Shown here: one piece after another, positions 1-12,722 of the stretch
Layout: the number at the start of each line of letters is the position of its first letter
Position numbering within the stretch: the first letter of the stretch is position 1
Source of the DNA: Diospyros lotus
Taxonomy: Eukaryota; Streptophyta; Magnoliopsida; Ericales; Ebenaceae
DNA: 64,000 nucleotides
Direction: 5' to 3'
Assembly (NCBI RefSeq): GCF_014633365.1
Contig: NC_068347.1
Span: 11,871,655 to 11,935,654 of the forward strand
Program-made: the position numbers and the translations under genes
Notes under the pieces: model-generated
Databases searched by the model: none
What the model was told of the DNA's origin: nothing
What the model saw: the letters and a program-made list of their open reading frames with translations, nothing else

Positions 1-1600
1 GAGTGAAAAAGATTTATGTGAGACATCCGAATGGCTTTGTTTGTATCTGGATGTCCTTTGTTTGATATTCGGATGCCCCTTTGTTTGATATCCGGATGCT
101 TTGATCCGCATCCAGATGAGTTTAGTGATTCCTTGAGAGTGATATATGGATACCTTGTGCTGTATCCGAATGTGTCTATTATTATTGAGAGTGATATTCA
201 GATACATCGAGTCATATCCGAATGTGTCTAGCCTAGTGTGTGATATCCAAATGTCTCCCTCATGCATCGGACGAGTCAAGTTGATATCTGGATGCCTTGT
301 TTTATATTCAGATGCCTCTCTCAAGTTTTGAAATTTCATATCCGAATAGCTGTTGTAGCATCCAAATGTCTTAGAGGGATATCCTGATGATTTGAATCAT
401 ATTCGGATGTCTTGTGCCATATCCGAATAAGTCTCAACATATCCGAATAGCTTGTGTTTATAAGCCCAGTGTATCTGAATGAGTGTTCAGCATATCTGGA
501 TGGGCTTCCATCGCATCCAGATGTCTTTCCTCACATCTGAATGTCTTCTTCCATGTCCGGATGTCTCCCTTCATATCCGAATAGTTCCTTTGAGATCAGA
601 GTGTGTTTTCCAATGAATTCTAATTCAAGTTTTATTTAAATTAAAATATTCAATAATTCCAAATATTGAATTCATATGCCATAATATGTCAAAATTAATT
701 ATGCCCATATTACATAATTAATAGAATCTTTGCATTCCAATATATTGAAGATCAAACTATATGTTTAGCATTCATTATGACATGATCAACATTATTTCGT
801 GAGATTATGTACATACATCTTAGTATGAGTATTGAGCATGACTTTATATGGAGCACTTCATATCTTGTGCTAGCATGTGTTTAGACATTGCATTTAGTAT
901 ACGCAAGGCGGCTTGTCTGCGCGGATCCCACCAGTTTCAGTTTATGTGTTGCTTTCCTGGTGACGACCAGGGAGCTAAGGGCATATTGCCCACAGTATAT
1001 GCTTACAGTTTTTATGTATACAGAATTCAGATCAGTCAGGTATGTATTACCAGATTATATGGGCCTATGAGCCAAAGTTGCATACTTGCATTTATTTATA
1101 ATTTATTTGCATTGCATCTTGTAAATGCAATTTTTCAATGATTATTATATCTCTCAATACAAGAAAATAGTTAGTATTTTATCAGTATCGATATTCTTTG
1201 ATTTAGCTTCAGTTAGAGCTTTATAGCTCACCTTGTACTCTTGACCATTCCAGGTCCTAGCAAGGGAGTACCAGATGTGAGGCCTAGCAGCAGTGGTCAG
1301 TAATGCGTGTATGCGGAGCTTCTCAAGAATAAAAGATGTGTAGGAGTTTTGTTAGTTTATAATATCTTATTAGTTTAGGATTATTTTAAATCTTAGTTGA
1401 GGGATTGTCCCTTAGACAGAGTTTATGGTTTTCAGTTTATGTTGACTTAGAGTTCAATTTCTATTGTTTGAGATGCTTCTAGTTTTGATTAGTTGAGTAA
1501 TTGATGATTTCAGATTCAGTTTATTAGAGAGTTTATTTTATTCTATCTATTTTTCCCGTAGCACCTCTTCTTGGGCAATTCTAGGAGAATGGGTGTTACA
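1..1600 (+). mobile_element. 3' part of a Ty3-gypsy (chromovirus-like) LTR
   Basis: The segment ends with GGGTGTTACA at 1591-1600, the usual 3' terminus of Tekay/Del-like LTRs that begin TGTAACACCC. At about 1218-1255 it has the block AGCTTTATAGCTCACCTTG followed by CCATTCCAGGT. The same block recurs in reverse orientation at 16611-16660 and in diverged form at 26160-26200. No long reading frame is present. The left end lies outside the window, so solo LTR and full element cannot be told apart. The first 600 bases are a dense array of short palindromic words (separate entry). Confidence 0.6.
24..600. repeat. Array of short palindromic words CAT(C/T)CG(G/A)ATG
   Basis: More than twenty variants of a 10-base word recur at irregular 15-45 base spacing, for example CATCCGAATG at 24-33, TATTCGGATG at 66-75, TATCCGGATG at 89-98, CATCCAGATG at 109-118, TATCCGAATG at 163-172 and 215-224, and TATCTGGATG at 285-294. 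The consensus is close to its own reverse complement with CG in the middle; many variants look like C-to-T or G-to-A changes of that core. It lies in the LTR that ends at 1600. A related array is at 18258-18990. Confidence 0.75.
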
Positions 1601-2545
1601 CGAAAAATACTCGATTATAAAAGAATAATACTCGTTTATAAATTGTGATTACTTAATTACTTTTGATCTAGCTGAAACTTATAATAAATATTCGATTACA
1701 AAAGAATAATTATGCTAGTACAAAAGATATATTACTCAATTACAAAATTCAATCACTCAAGTAAAAGATGCTAAAAAATTCTAACATATATTTACTTGAT
1801 TACAAGAGAAGATTACTCAAGCATAAATAGATATTTACTCAATTATAAACATGAGTACTCTATTGCTTTTACCATACTAGAGACATAACTACTCAATTAC
1901 AAAACATATTAGGCGAGAACAAACTCTTACATACTAGAATACATTATAACTTGTAATCGATTATATGCTATAAAAAAATTGGTTACTCGATTACAATAAG
2001 AATTATACTCGATTAAAATAACGAATACAAAGACTCAACAGGCTATATCAACATTTTACTTGAGTAACATGGAATATTTACTCAATTAATACTTTGAAGC
2101 ACTCGATCAATTATATATCTTACTAGATTAAAACTCTATCAAAAATCATCTTTAACATAATGTTTTGAATATCATCAAAATAATTTTTTTATCAACATCA
2201 TCTAAATTAGAAACATAAACATTAGACTAAAATATAAAACACAAGTGTTGTTTGTGAAAGTTGGTTAAAACTAACTTTCCAATAACCTTCGGTTGGTTAC
2301 ATAGAAAGCCTTAATGGACCAAGATAATGAGATAATCTTATATCATGGAATTTTGCTAGATTTCTAAGGAATAATAAGTTGACTACACTAAATGTTACTC
2401 AACTAAAAATATTCCTTTCTAAATTAAGAAAATATATTCTACTTAACACACAACATAACACATTCCATAGAAATACAATTACCCAAATAACAATTTATTC
2501 ACATATACTTTATCAAATACACACATTGTTATTGTACTTTTTATA
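1601..2545. repeat. AT-rich segment with an ACTCGATTAC / ACTCAATTAC word array
   Basis: No gene is seen. From about 1608 to 2120 the words CTCGATTA, CTCAATTAC and CTCGTTTATA recur roughly every 25-40 bases, about 20 times, in AT-rich sequence. The pattern resembles the word arrays inside the neighbouring LTRs but uses a different word. From 2120 to 2545 I see only AT-rich unique-looking sequence. Confidence 0.5.
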
Positions 2546-3099
2546 TATTAGTTTTGATGATGAAAAACATATATTTGCTTAATCCCTAAATCATGAGTCA
2601 AGGCTATGGTTTTCAACATATATCAATTTCAATATTACTTTGTGAAAATGAAAACTAAATGAATTTCAAGTATTAAGATTTCAAAACCCTGTTTTGACTA
2701 AGTCTGGAAGGTCAGCACCTTATAAGGAGACATATAAGAAAATATTTTCTTTTTAAAAAATTATCTCCCAATATTTTGATAGCTAATATCCATTAGTGCT
2801 AAGATAATTTTTAATGAATTTTTCATTAAATAGAAAGTATATATTTTTGAGGTGGTAAAATCGCAAAATGCTAAGTTTATATTAAAACCAAAATTCTACT
2901 TTCTTATTGTTTTGGATTTTGATTTTCTAGATATTTTTATTGAATCCAAATGGGGGGTACTTTGTTATTTACATTTATGTATTAAAGTAAATGGAAGGTA
3001 AAATATAAATAAGAGAAATGTAAATTTGTTGTGATGTATACATGTTGTGGATTATGTGCTTTCAAACAAATCATTCTGAAATCTATCATGTTTCTGTGC

Positions 3100-3655
3100 A
3101 TGTTTCGAAACCCTTTTGAAAATGTTTTCATGTTTTCTAAAGTGTATATGCTATTTCGAAATATCTATGTATTAGCATTTGTTTCAGGTTTTGGACTATG
3201 TTTCGAAACCTATATGTCATGTTTCGAAACCTCATTTCCAAAGAGGTATGTTTCGAAACATGTATATCATATTTTGAAACCTCTTTCAGTTTAAGTAATA
3301 TGTTTCAAAATCTACCTTAGTATGTTTCGAAACCTATGTCTCTATCAGCAAAGATCCGAGATGCTTTTTGCTTTGCATTGTAATATTTATCTAAAAGCTT
3401 CTCAAAACATTTTTTAATGCATTCTCCATGATTTGCAAAATTCAAATTCAAATTTGAAGTGGAGATCATTATTATATGTTAGTGGGGAATAGATTATGTC
3501 TCCTACTCAATGTTGTCTCTAAGTGAAAGTATAGCTGGAAAGGCTATATGTTTTGAAACATGAGGAGTTTGTTTCAAAACCTAAGTGTAAAATTGTGATG
3601 TTTCGAAACACATATGCTATGTTTCGAAACCTATTTTTCTGTCTTGTCTCTAACG
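3100..3655. repeat. GTTTCGAAAC palindrome array
   Basis: The perfect 10-base palindrome GTTTCGAAAC and close variants (GTTTCAAAAC, TTTTGAAACC) recur roughly every 20-40 bases between 3100 and 3340 and again between 3545 and 3635. The block lies in the LTR 2546-4766. It resumes near 4505-4670 in the form ATTTCGAAAC. The shared property with the 24-600 and 18258-18990 arrays is self-complementarity around TCGA or CCGG, not sequence identity. Confidence 0.75.
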
Positions 3656-3972
3656 GCTATAAACGGCTAGATTTCTATCTCTTGATCTAAATAGCATGTG
3701 TTTGAAGATAAGAACAAGAGAACACACACTAGAGACACATACATAAGCACAAGTGGTGATCAAAATGTTTTATTGAGCTCTCAAAGAAAATCTATCTACA
3801 TCTTAAGCTTGTGCATTGCAAGTGTTAAAGGAGAAGCAAGTGCAAACATCGAGTCTCATCTCTTCAGCTCTCCTCACCTCAAGCTAAGAGGTTTGTGCAG
3901 CCATTGGTAAGGCATTTCATTGCTATAAATTTCATTAGGTTGTAAAAGATAAAACTTTATTTATCTTAATTG

Positions 3973-4160
3973 TTGTAAGATTTGAGTTTAGCCTAAAACT
4001 CATTGTGGTGTAAAGGTTTGAGTTGAGCCTAAAACTCATTATGTTAAAGGTTCGAGTTTAGCCTTAAAATTCACTCGGTGTAAGGTTTGAATTAAGCCCG
4101 TAAAAACTCACTTGGTGCTAGGTTTGAGTTGAGCTCGTAAAAAATCACTTTGTAAGGTTT
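3973..4160 (+). repeat. About five diverged tandem units of about 45-50 bases
   Basis: The phrase GTAAGGTTTGAGTTGAGCC followed by AAAACTCA recurs about five times: near 3975, 4013, 4050, 4080 and 4118. The last units are more diverged. It lies just before the GTGGA...CGAACCAC block of the surrounding LTR, so it is probably part of the R/U5 region of that LTR. Confidence 0.65.
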
Positions 4161-4499
4161 TAGGGTGAATCATGGTAAAACCTTTGTTATGGTTAATCAC
4201 TAGTAAAAGTGATTGGGATTGAAAATCCTTTAAGTGGGTAAGCTTGAAAGTAGTGGACTAGGCAGGGTGCCGAACCACTATATATCTTGTGTGCAAGTGT
4301 TCTTCTGCTTTTTGCCTATCATTATTGCCTATTGCACATGCATTCATAAGATTTGTTATCAAAGACTAAAATAGTTTTTCTTGAGCATAAGTTTATACAT
4401 ATACATATAAAACATATCTTTGATATACAAACATCTTTGGTATACTTTTACTTATGTAAATCATCCTTGTAAAAGATCATTAGTTTGAAATACAAGCCA

Positions 4500-4672
4500 A
4501 AAGATTTCGAATCAAGCAAAATAGTAAAGTAGATTTCGAAACATACATTTCATATTTCGAAACTTGCAAAACAGAAAGGTTTATTTCGAAACATATAGAG
4601 TAGATTTCGAAATCTACTAGAACAGAAAGTCTTAATTCGAAACATAACCCCTATATTTCGAAACCTAGTATT
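4500..4672. repeat. ATTTCGAAAC array, second block
   Basis: About nine copies of (A/G)ATTTCGAAAC or ATTTCGAAAT at 15-30 base spacing lie near the right end of the LTR 2546-4766. It continues the word used at 3100-3655 and supports treating both as one LTR. Confidence 0.65.
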
Positions 4673-4766
4673 TTGCCATCAATTAAAGTTTTAAATTATC
4701 GAAAATTTATACGAATCCCAATTCACCCATCTTCTTGGGATATATTTTCCATCATTAGGACCAACA

Positions 4767-7512
4767 CACACATGAACCACACATAAGTTAAATAGCTTAC
4801 TTGCTACTTAACTGAGATAGAACATATAGAAGATTACAAATACGTTGACCACACTATATGTTACTCAACTAAACACAACATATAAAGCAAAGATACACTA
4901 GCTTGAGCATCATGATATCTCATTTATATTTATCAAAACAAGAACACGTATAAGTTGAACAAAACATATATATGATTTCTATTCTATAAGCTCTAAACCA
5001 TCATACACACATGAAAATTACTCATTTTAAGTCCAAAGCATTATTACTTTAATTCATTTGACAACTTAAGAATTTAGAGCAGTTTGATCAAATACTATTG
5101 AATTCAATACTTGAATGATTTTGTTTATCAAGTAACAAACATTCAATAATATAAATTCTTCCAGTGTTCTTCCGTTAAATTTTAGAACATTGATAACCTT
5201 AAGAATTTGATACTAAAATATCAAATAGAAAATCTAAGATCATTTTATCAAAACTCAAGGACCATCCCTTTAGTATATGATCATTTACTATAAGAACTTA
5301 ATTATTTTCAAAAGACATCAAGAAAACATATATGAAGTAGATTGCTCTTAAGCTTGGAGAAATGCTCTAACATACTTTGATTACTTAAGAAACCATGAGC
5401 TCCATATGATGCTCATGCATTATGGATATTCAGAATATCCATTGATCTCCTAGAACAACCTATTAACATAACAAAACAAACAAGTTTAAGGTTATTAACA
5501 CAACCTTATCATGATCTTAGGAAATTTGAGGATTTAACATATCCTAAAGGAAAATAATTTCCACATATATAAGACATATTAATAAGCCTATGAGAACATA
5601 ACATCTCAAGATTCCTTGAGTTTATTCTCAAGGCTTTCTTAACATAGACCATGCTTTATCTTAAAGTTTTGCATAAAATAATCATCACATACTCAACACT
5701 GACCATAACATCTGCATCACTAGAAAATGTATAACCAAACATCGGGCTCAGACCTAGCATACATAACTAGCCTCCAATTAGTGAAAAAATAGTGTAACCT
5801 CAAATACAACTTGTGTTCATTGAGCAGGAGTATGTCAACATTTAATCTACCAAAACTCAACAATGCTTGTAAACTAACCTACCAAGTTAATATGTGACCA
5901 CTTCCTTTCCCCTAGATATACTTGCATCCACTAATCATCAAAACAGAGGGCAGACAATAGAGGAGACATAGACATGAGTACACAACTCAACTTTAGGACT
6001 AGGTTAATCTAGCCAATGCCTTACTTGTAATATGCAACCTCATTTCCAACCTTTCCCTCATATAGGCATCTATCCTACTGAACCACAACTAGTGTCCCTC
6101 TATCCAACATTAGGAACTTTTAACAGAAGACAATCTTACAATTCTCTAATCAAACAAGAGCACCCTATATCACTATCTAGAATGTTCCATGAACCCATTT
6201 CAAAGCAATTCCGTGGATAACTTTTTGTCATGAAATGCCCTTACATTAGAACACACGTTCATGCCAAACTAATTCCATGCATATGTAATGCACCACACGA
6301 AGTGCCCAGCTTAGATAGTCTTCACCTACCTCCTCGATCCTTTGTTAGCTTGAGTTTCCACATTGTGGTGATCCTATGAAGTCACATGTCACACGCACAT
6401 CAACATTAGGAAATAGGTTCCATTATAACCCTCAAAATTCTAAGAATTACACATAGGCTCAAAACTATTCCTTAATTACATTAAGGCCCATAAGGTTTTC
6501 ATGCAACCCATTTTAACCTAAATAGTTACAATTCGCTCTATAGCCTCAAACAATACAATATTTATAGAAAGTTTGTCAACTTTCATAAATTATACTTTGG
6601 CACTATATTTTACAAAAACTACACCAATTCCCTAAAATCTTCACATGCAATTACACCATGCTCATTACAATATTCCTTCATCTAATTTCCAGCCTTTAAT
6701 AATTCAATTTGTTGCACAAAGGCCCTTAACTTTTCACAAAAATGCACACAACACTAAGGTCGAAACTTTAAACTTGTTAAACTTCAATTAAACCCAAGAT
6801 TTCTTACAAATTAACCATATGCAAGACTTCTATGAACATCCAAGGACCTCAAGCAATAAAACCATGGTAATTATAAGGATAAAACAAGCCAAAATCTTGA
6901 GTAAAATAGTTTACCCAGATTGCTCTTATTTTTAGCCGAAACTATCCAAAAATTAAACTGTTAGAACACCAATTGTTTGCTCGATTTTCCACAAATCAAC
7001 ACATGCACGGTCTTTCCCAAGTAGAAGAGGTTCTAACCTAGCAAATCGTGGCTTAAAAGCTCGTCGAATGAGGGGAAAATCAAGCTTAATAGAAATGTAC
7101 CCTTATTCCACGTCACAATAGGTTTTGATAGCTTTTCTAATGATTTTTTATGGCTTCTCCAGCGATATTTTCCTCTTGTAGCTCCTCTTGGTCATTGGCA
7201 AACTTTTTTCGAATATCTTTCTTTTTTCAGCACCATTTTTCTTTCTTTCTTTTTCTCCCTACTTCTCATTTTTTTTTTGCAACCCATTACATGACAATAT
7301 GTATGTTTTTTCCTGAATACAAAAATTCAAATTTATATCACGTGAAGAGCTTCGAAAGTTGGCAAAACTTGGCAAAAGAACAAGGCTTGTCCGGGAGAAA
7401 CCAGAGGCAGTTAGAAAAAGGCTCGATTCATTGTCTGGGGGAGCCTCCATAGTCCGAGAAAGTTGATACATTCATGGGAAAAGCTTTTACATGACAGCAT
7501 GTAGTTACAAGG
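4767..7512. other. AT-rich gene-free segment
   Basis: I see no gene. Open frames are short and lack recognisable domains. A phrase at 2375-2400 recurs in diverged form at about 4846-4873 (GTTGACCACACTATATGTTA), so some of this is repeat-derived host sequence for the LTR at 2546-4766. From about 7270 to 7512 the sequence looks continuous with that after 10364, because a solo LTR with matching TSDs separates them. Confidence 0.5.
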
Positions 7513-10359
7513 TGTAATACTCGGTATTACATGGTGTTGGAAAAAATTAGAATTTCCAGTTATTTTTAAAGGACCTAGAGCAGTCCGAAGAGCCCGAAGG
7601 TTGGTTTCGAGAAATGATGTAATAAATTGACGAATCGATGGTAGGGAATGCCCTAGGACTTGGATGTATGGGAAAGAGGGCATGAGATTGGCAAGCGTCT
7701 TGAGATGAGGCTAATGACGCTGAAAGCAATCAATAGGGAATTATTTTATGTGCAAGCTTGAATTGTGGACAAAAATCAAATGTTAGTAAGGGATATCCAG
7801 GAAGTCATAAAGAAGTCAGCGGGACATAAGGGTGGTCCGATTTTACAAGTGGGGCAACATTGAAGCATTTTCAGGTAGAATAAAAGCCCCATACAGGCAC
7901 AAGGACGAAATTGATTTTATTGAGTAGTGTCGATTATTTATTTTTGGAGAAATCAAGTCTTGGAGTGGCTTGATGGAATTTGTTCTTCCCTAAATTGGAG
8001 GATAAATGAAGAGTAGTGGATGGCTAATATGGAGGCTTGGAAGTCAAGATTTGTGTCTATGAGTGACACTTGGCAAGCCTTTATCCAAGAGAAATGAGAG
8101 ATTTAATTAATGCAAAAAGAAATGAAAAGTGGTCATTCTTGCATTAATGAGGGGCCATAATTATGGTGGAATAAAGAAACTCAAAATGAAATGGATATTA
8201 GTCTCTCATTAATGGTTGAAAATGGGAGAATTCTTTAAATAAAAAAGAAATTGAATTATGTCTCTCAAGTAGTCACTCAAGCGATGAGTAAAAAATTGTC
8301 AAGATTTATTTAATTGAGAAATGGGAGATTTTATGGGAAAGTAAGACTTAATCCAAGGGTGGAGATTTAGTCTTGGAATTGAAACTAATCCAATGATGGA
8401 GATTAAAGGCTTTAAGTAGGCATGGATTGCCAAATGTGTAGATATTTATATAAAGGAAGAATGAGGTGGATGGTAGAGATTTATTCTCCAAAGAAATCCA
8501 TGGATGAGATTTAATTTTTTTTAAGCACATGGATTGTGCTTTCTCTAAGTGGTAGAGATTAAGTCTTGGAAAAGGCAAAGTGATCCAAGGCTTGAGATTT
8601 AAAGAGACCCATGGCATGGATTGTGTTTCCTTTCAAAGGTTGAGATTTGCTCTCATAAAAAAAGATCAAGGGCTAAGATTTGATCTTGGATTTGTGTGAT
8701 ATCAAGACCAAAAGAAATCCTTTCTAAGAGAAGAAAAAAAAAAAGGAATTTCAAGAGAGTAATTAGGTGAAGCTTTCCAATGTTAAGAAAAGAAAGAAAG
8801 AAAAAACGAAAGAGAGGAAGAAAGAAAAGAAAAGGGAAGAAGAGAAAGGTGAGGAAGAATTGTAAGGGAAAGTCTACATTTTCTTGTTGTGAAAATCCTT
8901 TTTGTTTCTCTTGATGGTGGCTTAGTCTCTTTAAATGTTATTTCAAGATTGTTTTTGAGAAGAAGTCTTTAGGGAAGCATCAAAGAATCTCAAGATAAGG
9001 GATGGCCCCATGGGGGTGGCTTTGCATTGTTTGTAAGTATGTTTCATAAACTTCTTATGTTGCATTTGGCATGCTCTTCTATGTTCATGAAACTTATGGA
9101 TAAATGTAGTTGGGGACATGGTGGGAAAGGTAGGTTGATGCCTCAAACCTTAGTGGGTTGTGAGGGCAAAAAGACCTAGCCAAACATGCATGCACTTGGC
9201 ATTACATATTCTTATTTATGTTCATATTTACATGAATTGCACTCTTATTGAGTTTTATAGCTCATGAGGTTTTCATCCTCACCTTGTAGATTTCTCCTAT
9301 GCTAAGAGGTTGGGGATTTTGCAAGCTTGAAGCCTTCGAAGCATTATGAGGGATTTGTTGTCACTTTTGCTATATTTTGATGTATGTTGTATAAGTATCA
9401 TGTGGATTGTGTAAGTCTTAATTTGTGGAGAATTGAGAGATTTTTTATGCTTATTTATTGTGCTTTAAATCTGAAAAAAAAAAGGACTAAAAAGCCTAAG
9501 GAAAAAAAAATAAAAAAAGAAAGGTGAAGGATGCCAGATAGCAGCATCCGGGGCCAGCAAGTGGCCACCAAGAGGCTGCAATAGGCGGTAGGCGGGCGTC
9601 CGCGGCCAGCCCGCACTGCCAGTGGGCTGCTAGGCCCCGGCACGCCCCAACCGACCAATTTTTCTGAAAAATCTGGAAAATTTGGGATTTTGGGAGCATT
9701 TTTGGATTAATTTTGGACCCCAAAAGAATTTTTAAAATAAAAGGGATTTTTTGGGCATATTTGGTAAAAAATTTGAATTTTTGGGAAAAATAAATAAGTA
9801 TTTTCCTTGAAATTAGGGAAATTGAAGTGTTATTTTGGAATTGTTGGCTAAGGAAAAATTTGGAGAATTTTTTCAAAAGAAGAACTTTGGCCCAAAGTTT
9901 TTCTATGGATTTTTTTTTGGATATAGAAAACGTTTCGAAGTTAGCTAAGCTATGATAACTCCTTTAAGAGTCAAGACTTTGGGAAGCTATGATAAGACCC
10001 AAAGTATTTTAAAATGAAGGTAAATTCAACCTTTCGCGAGGTGGCCTTAAGCCTCAAGTTTTTGAGTGAGATGCCAGGGTTGTTTTGTGGGGTTCTGGGC
10101 AAGTCGTCCTTAGCTCATTTTTTGTTTGAGCTAAAGAAGGATGACATTCACTCAGGATGTTGAAAATTTTTCTAATGGATTGTCTTGGATATTTTCTTTC
10201 CAAATCCTTGAGTGGAGCGAAGGGAAAGGAGAAGCCTAGTGTCCCACCTATGACGTTTCTTGTTGAAACATAGTCCAACCCTTCAGTATCTGGTTGATGG
10301 GTGAACAATTCGGTTGATTATTCACCTGGTAGTACCCGTGGTCGGGGCAGGGCATTACA
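7513..10359 (+). mobile_element. Solo LTR, 2.85 kb, TSD CAAGG
   Basis: The left end is TGTAATACTCGGTATTACA and the right end is GGGGCAGGGCATTACA. The five bases CAAGG occur at 7508-7512 and again at 10360-10364, the size of a Ty3/copia duplication. No gag, protease, integrase or reverse transcriptase is encoded, so this is a solo LTR or a non-coding element. The block AAGAGACCCATGGCATGGAT near 8601-8620 and the block around 9000-9020 (GATGGCCCCATGGG) occur in reverse complement at 19356 and 16108, inside the LTR 12723-20315. The two are therefore the same family in opposite orientation. Class is probably Ty3-gypsy, but no coding part supports this. Confidence 0.85.
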
Positions 10360-11334
10360 CAAGGCACGCAGGGATTTCTCTTACATGGACCCTCTGATGC
10401 TTAAGTTAGATGAAGTCATCGTGAAACAAAGATGTAGTGAGATACAAGTGAAATATACAGTAAAGGTCATCCGGAAGAAGTAGATTTCTCCGGAAACCCT
10501 TAAACTTTGGTATTCTAGGGTTTTTCTTGACTTTTCACCTTCTTTTGGACCCTTGGACTTACAACACCCGTGACTGGGACACGTGGCACGTATGCGTGGG
10601 GGACGTGGTGTTCTTTTGGTCACAAGATATGATCTTGTCTAGGCCACACGCGATTATCCCGAAGTTAAGCTTGAAAGAGGGCCTTTGTGAGAAATTTCCA
10701 TGGAGGGGCGAAATTGTTAGGGAAAAGGTCTTCATGTGTACTTCCCTGAAAGGTTAGCTCAATTGGGTGACTTGTAATGCGTGACAGCTACCTCTCTGGG
10801 AGAAATCGTTATGGTTCTCCAAAAGAACTTATGTGTTAGGTTTTCCGGGAGAACGTTTTTCTCCCAGAAATCGTCATTTCTCCAGGAAAACTACTCTCTC
10901 GAAGGAAAAGCCTTCTTTGGGAAAACTTCTTCTAGAGAATAGGCTACAACAATGTGTGTATGTGCGCGCGTGCACAGTGTGTTTTGTTGAATTACACATT
11001 TGCTTTACCTTTTCTTATAATCTTACTTTATCTTCATTAAATCTCACATAAACCCTAATAAATTTACTTAATTCACTTGGACCTTTTTTTTATTTTACTT
11101 ATGCCCCTTAAAGTTTCCAAAAATTCGACAAATGCCTTTTTTAAATTTTCCAACATTTCTTAATTTCTCACCTTGGCCCCAAGCTTTTATTCTTTAACCT
11201 TCTTATGCCCTTAATAATCCACATTCCTAGGTCATTCATTTAGGGTCCATTTGTGCCTCATCAAGCTCCTTGACCTTTATTTTTCAGCATTTGTCCTCTC
11301 TCGAGTGAAATGAGCATGTAATACAGAGTATTAC
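10360..11334. repeat. Unclassified repeat segment with TTCTCCGGAAA-type word array
   Basis: No gene is seen. The phrase GACCCTCTGATGC(T/A)TAAGTTAG at about 10388 recurs at about 21768, so this is a dispersed repeat present twice in the window. Between 10480 and 10945 variants of TTCTCC(G/A)GGA(G/A)AA recur (10485, 10793, 10817, 10846, 10878, 10897), another near-palindromic word set. The segment ends with TGTAATACAGAGTATTAC at 11317-11334. Confidence 0.5.
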
Positions 11335-12722
11335 TATAACACCCCATTTTTCCCCAAGCGTGCTTTAACCAGGGATTTTGGGAATATTTTTTTTTTTCAA
11401 CATACACTTAACATAAATCAAATCCGACAATCCTAATTCACATTCTCAGCATATCAAACTTAATAATCAATAAGCTAAGACATGTGACATCATCATAAAT
11501 ACGGAAGCAAGATCAAAACCTCAAATGGTACATAACTGCAAATGCTTAATTTATAATATTGAAATCGTACCATTGTTTTACATCATAATCTCAAAACATA
11601 ATACATAGAGTCTCGTCTCTCAAAGATAACAAGTAAACACCTCAAACATAATCAAAAGACATGCTAAAGATCTAATGTGTAAGATAGCGGCTACATCTCG
11701 AAAACCTTATTTCCCTTGACACCGCTGCTTTCACCTGGAATGTTTGAATATTCCAGGGACATAGTCCAAATTAGATGCTGAATAATTTAAGTGAGAGTTC
11801 AAAAATATTTTCATGAATATATGCAAGACCATGAACAATCTGACATATCCCGACATGTTTCAGCCTAAGAGAATCCCATACAACGCTTAACCCGTACCCC
11901 GGGGAAAGAGCAATCTCTGAAGGCAACACGACCACATTAACACATTAGCATAACACAATTCTAGCTTAAGAAGGGCAACATCAACGGATCTCTCCGATAT
12001 CTCGGGAACAATCGTTACCACTCCCAACATGAGAGGGTCAACATCAACGCAGGAACCCGGCTCACCACAATCATGTCAGAGATTACGTTCCCACTCAAAA
12101 GCATCCCGAAGACACTACCCATGTCCAACACAAATGCCAATGCCACAACCACAACATGCATCATTTAAAACTAACATTTTCATGCACACAATTTAAAGCA
12201 CAAAATTCAATGTACATGTAAATAACCACTTTGAATGAACCATTCATATGCAAACAACCTATCACAGGTCAAATCATTTATATAAACAAATCAAGTTTTG
12301 ATGGTAAACTACTCACAATAAAAAGAGTTATAGGGCGAACACTCACAAGTTTAGGGTAAGAACCACCCACAAATCAAATCATTTGTATAAACAAGCCAAG
12401 TTTTGGTAGTAAACTACTCACAATAAAACTAAATTTTAGGTAAGAACACTCACCTAGAACATAACTCCAAATGCCTTGAATAACGTGCACAGCCTCGATT
12501 TTTGTGCCAAACCTCAAGTAATCACACTAATGCTCAACCCTGGGTCTCAACGATCCTTAGACATCATATTTATTCAAAAGAATATCAACATCTATTTTTT
12601 TCCAATTTTTTATAACTTTATTCCTATTTTCTCCTCGAAAATTTCAAAATAAATATCTCCTCAATTTCAAAATATATATTACATTATATTTATTATAGAA
12701 TCCTTGCCCACCACGCACACAC
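11335..12722 (-). mobile_element. Left part of a chromovirus-like LTR on the minus strand
   Basis: TATAACACCCC at 11335 resembles the terminus TGTAACACCCC with one G-to-A change. The reverse complement of the CATTCCAGGT motif is at 11733-11742, at a position similar to that in the LTR 16289-19175. The LTR is interrupted at 12722 by the solo LTR 12723-20315 and presumably continues from 20316. I could not place its right end with confidence; ATATAACA at about 21341 followed by ATTAG (left flank ATTAC) is one candidate. Confidence 0.5.

Larger units (their letters stand above)
2546..4766 (+). mobile_element. Probable solo LTR, SIRE/Maximus-like (Ty1-copia)
   Basis: The left end TATTAGTTTTGATGATG resembles a SIRE-type LTR start TGTTGGTTTTGATGATG with two G-to-A changes. 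The right end is ACCAACA at 4760-4766. Near 4255-4290 it has the block GTAGTGGACTAGGCAGGGTG followed by CCGAACCACTAT, also found at 15509-15545 in another LTR of similar length. It contains no coding sequence. The flanking five bases (TTATA left, CACAC right) do not match, so an old or rearranged insertion is possible. Length about 2.2 kb. Confidence 0.5.

Noticed and set aside
2546..4766. Firm solo LTR with TSD
   Set aside because: The termini and the internal block fit, but the flanking five bases do not match, so I list it only as probable.
7150..7729. Overlapping 90-100-codon frames on both strands
   Set aside because: They have no recognisable motif, overlap each other, and the LTR terminus at 7513 cuts through them.
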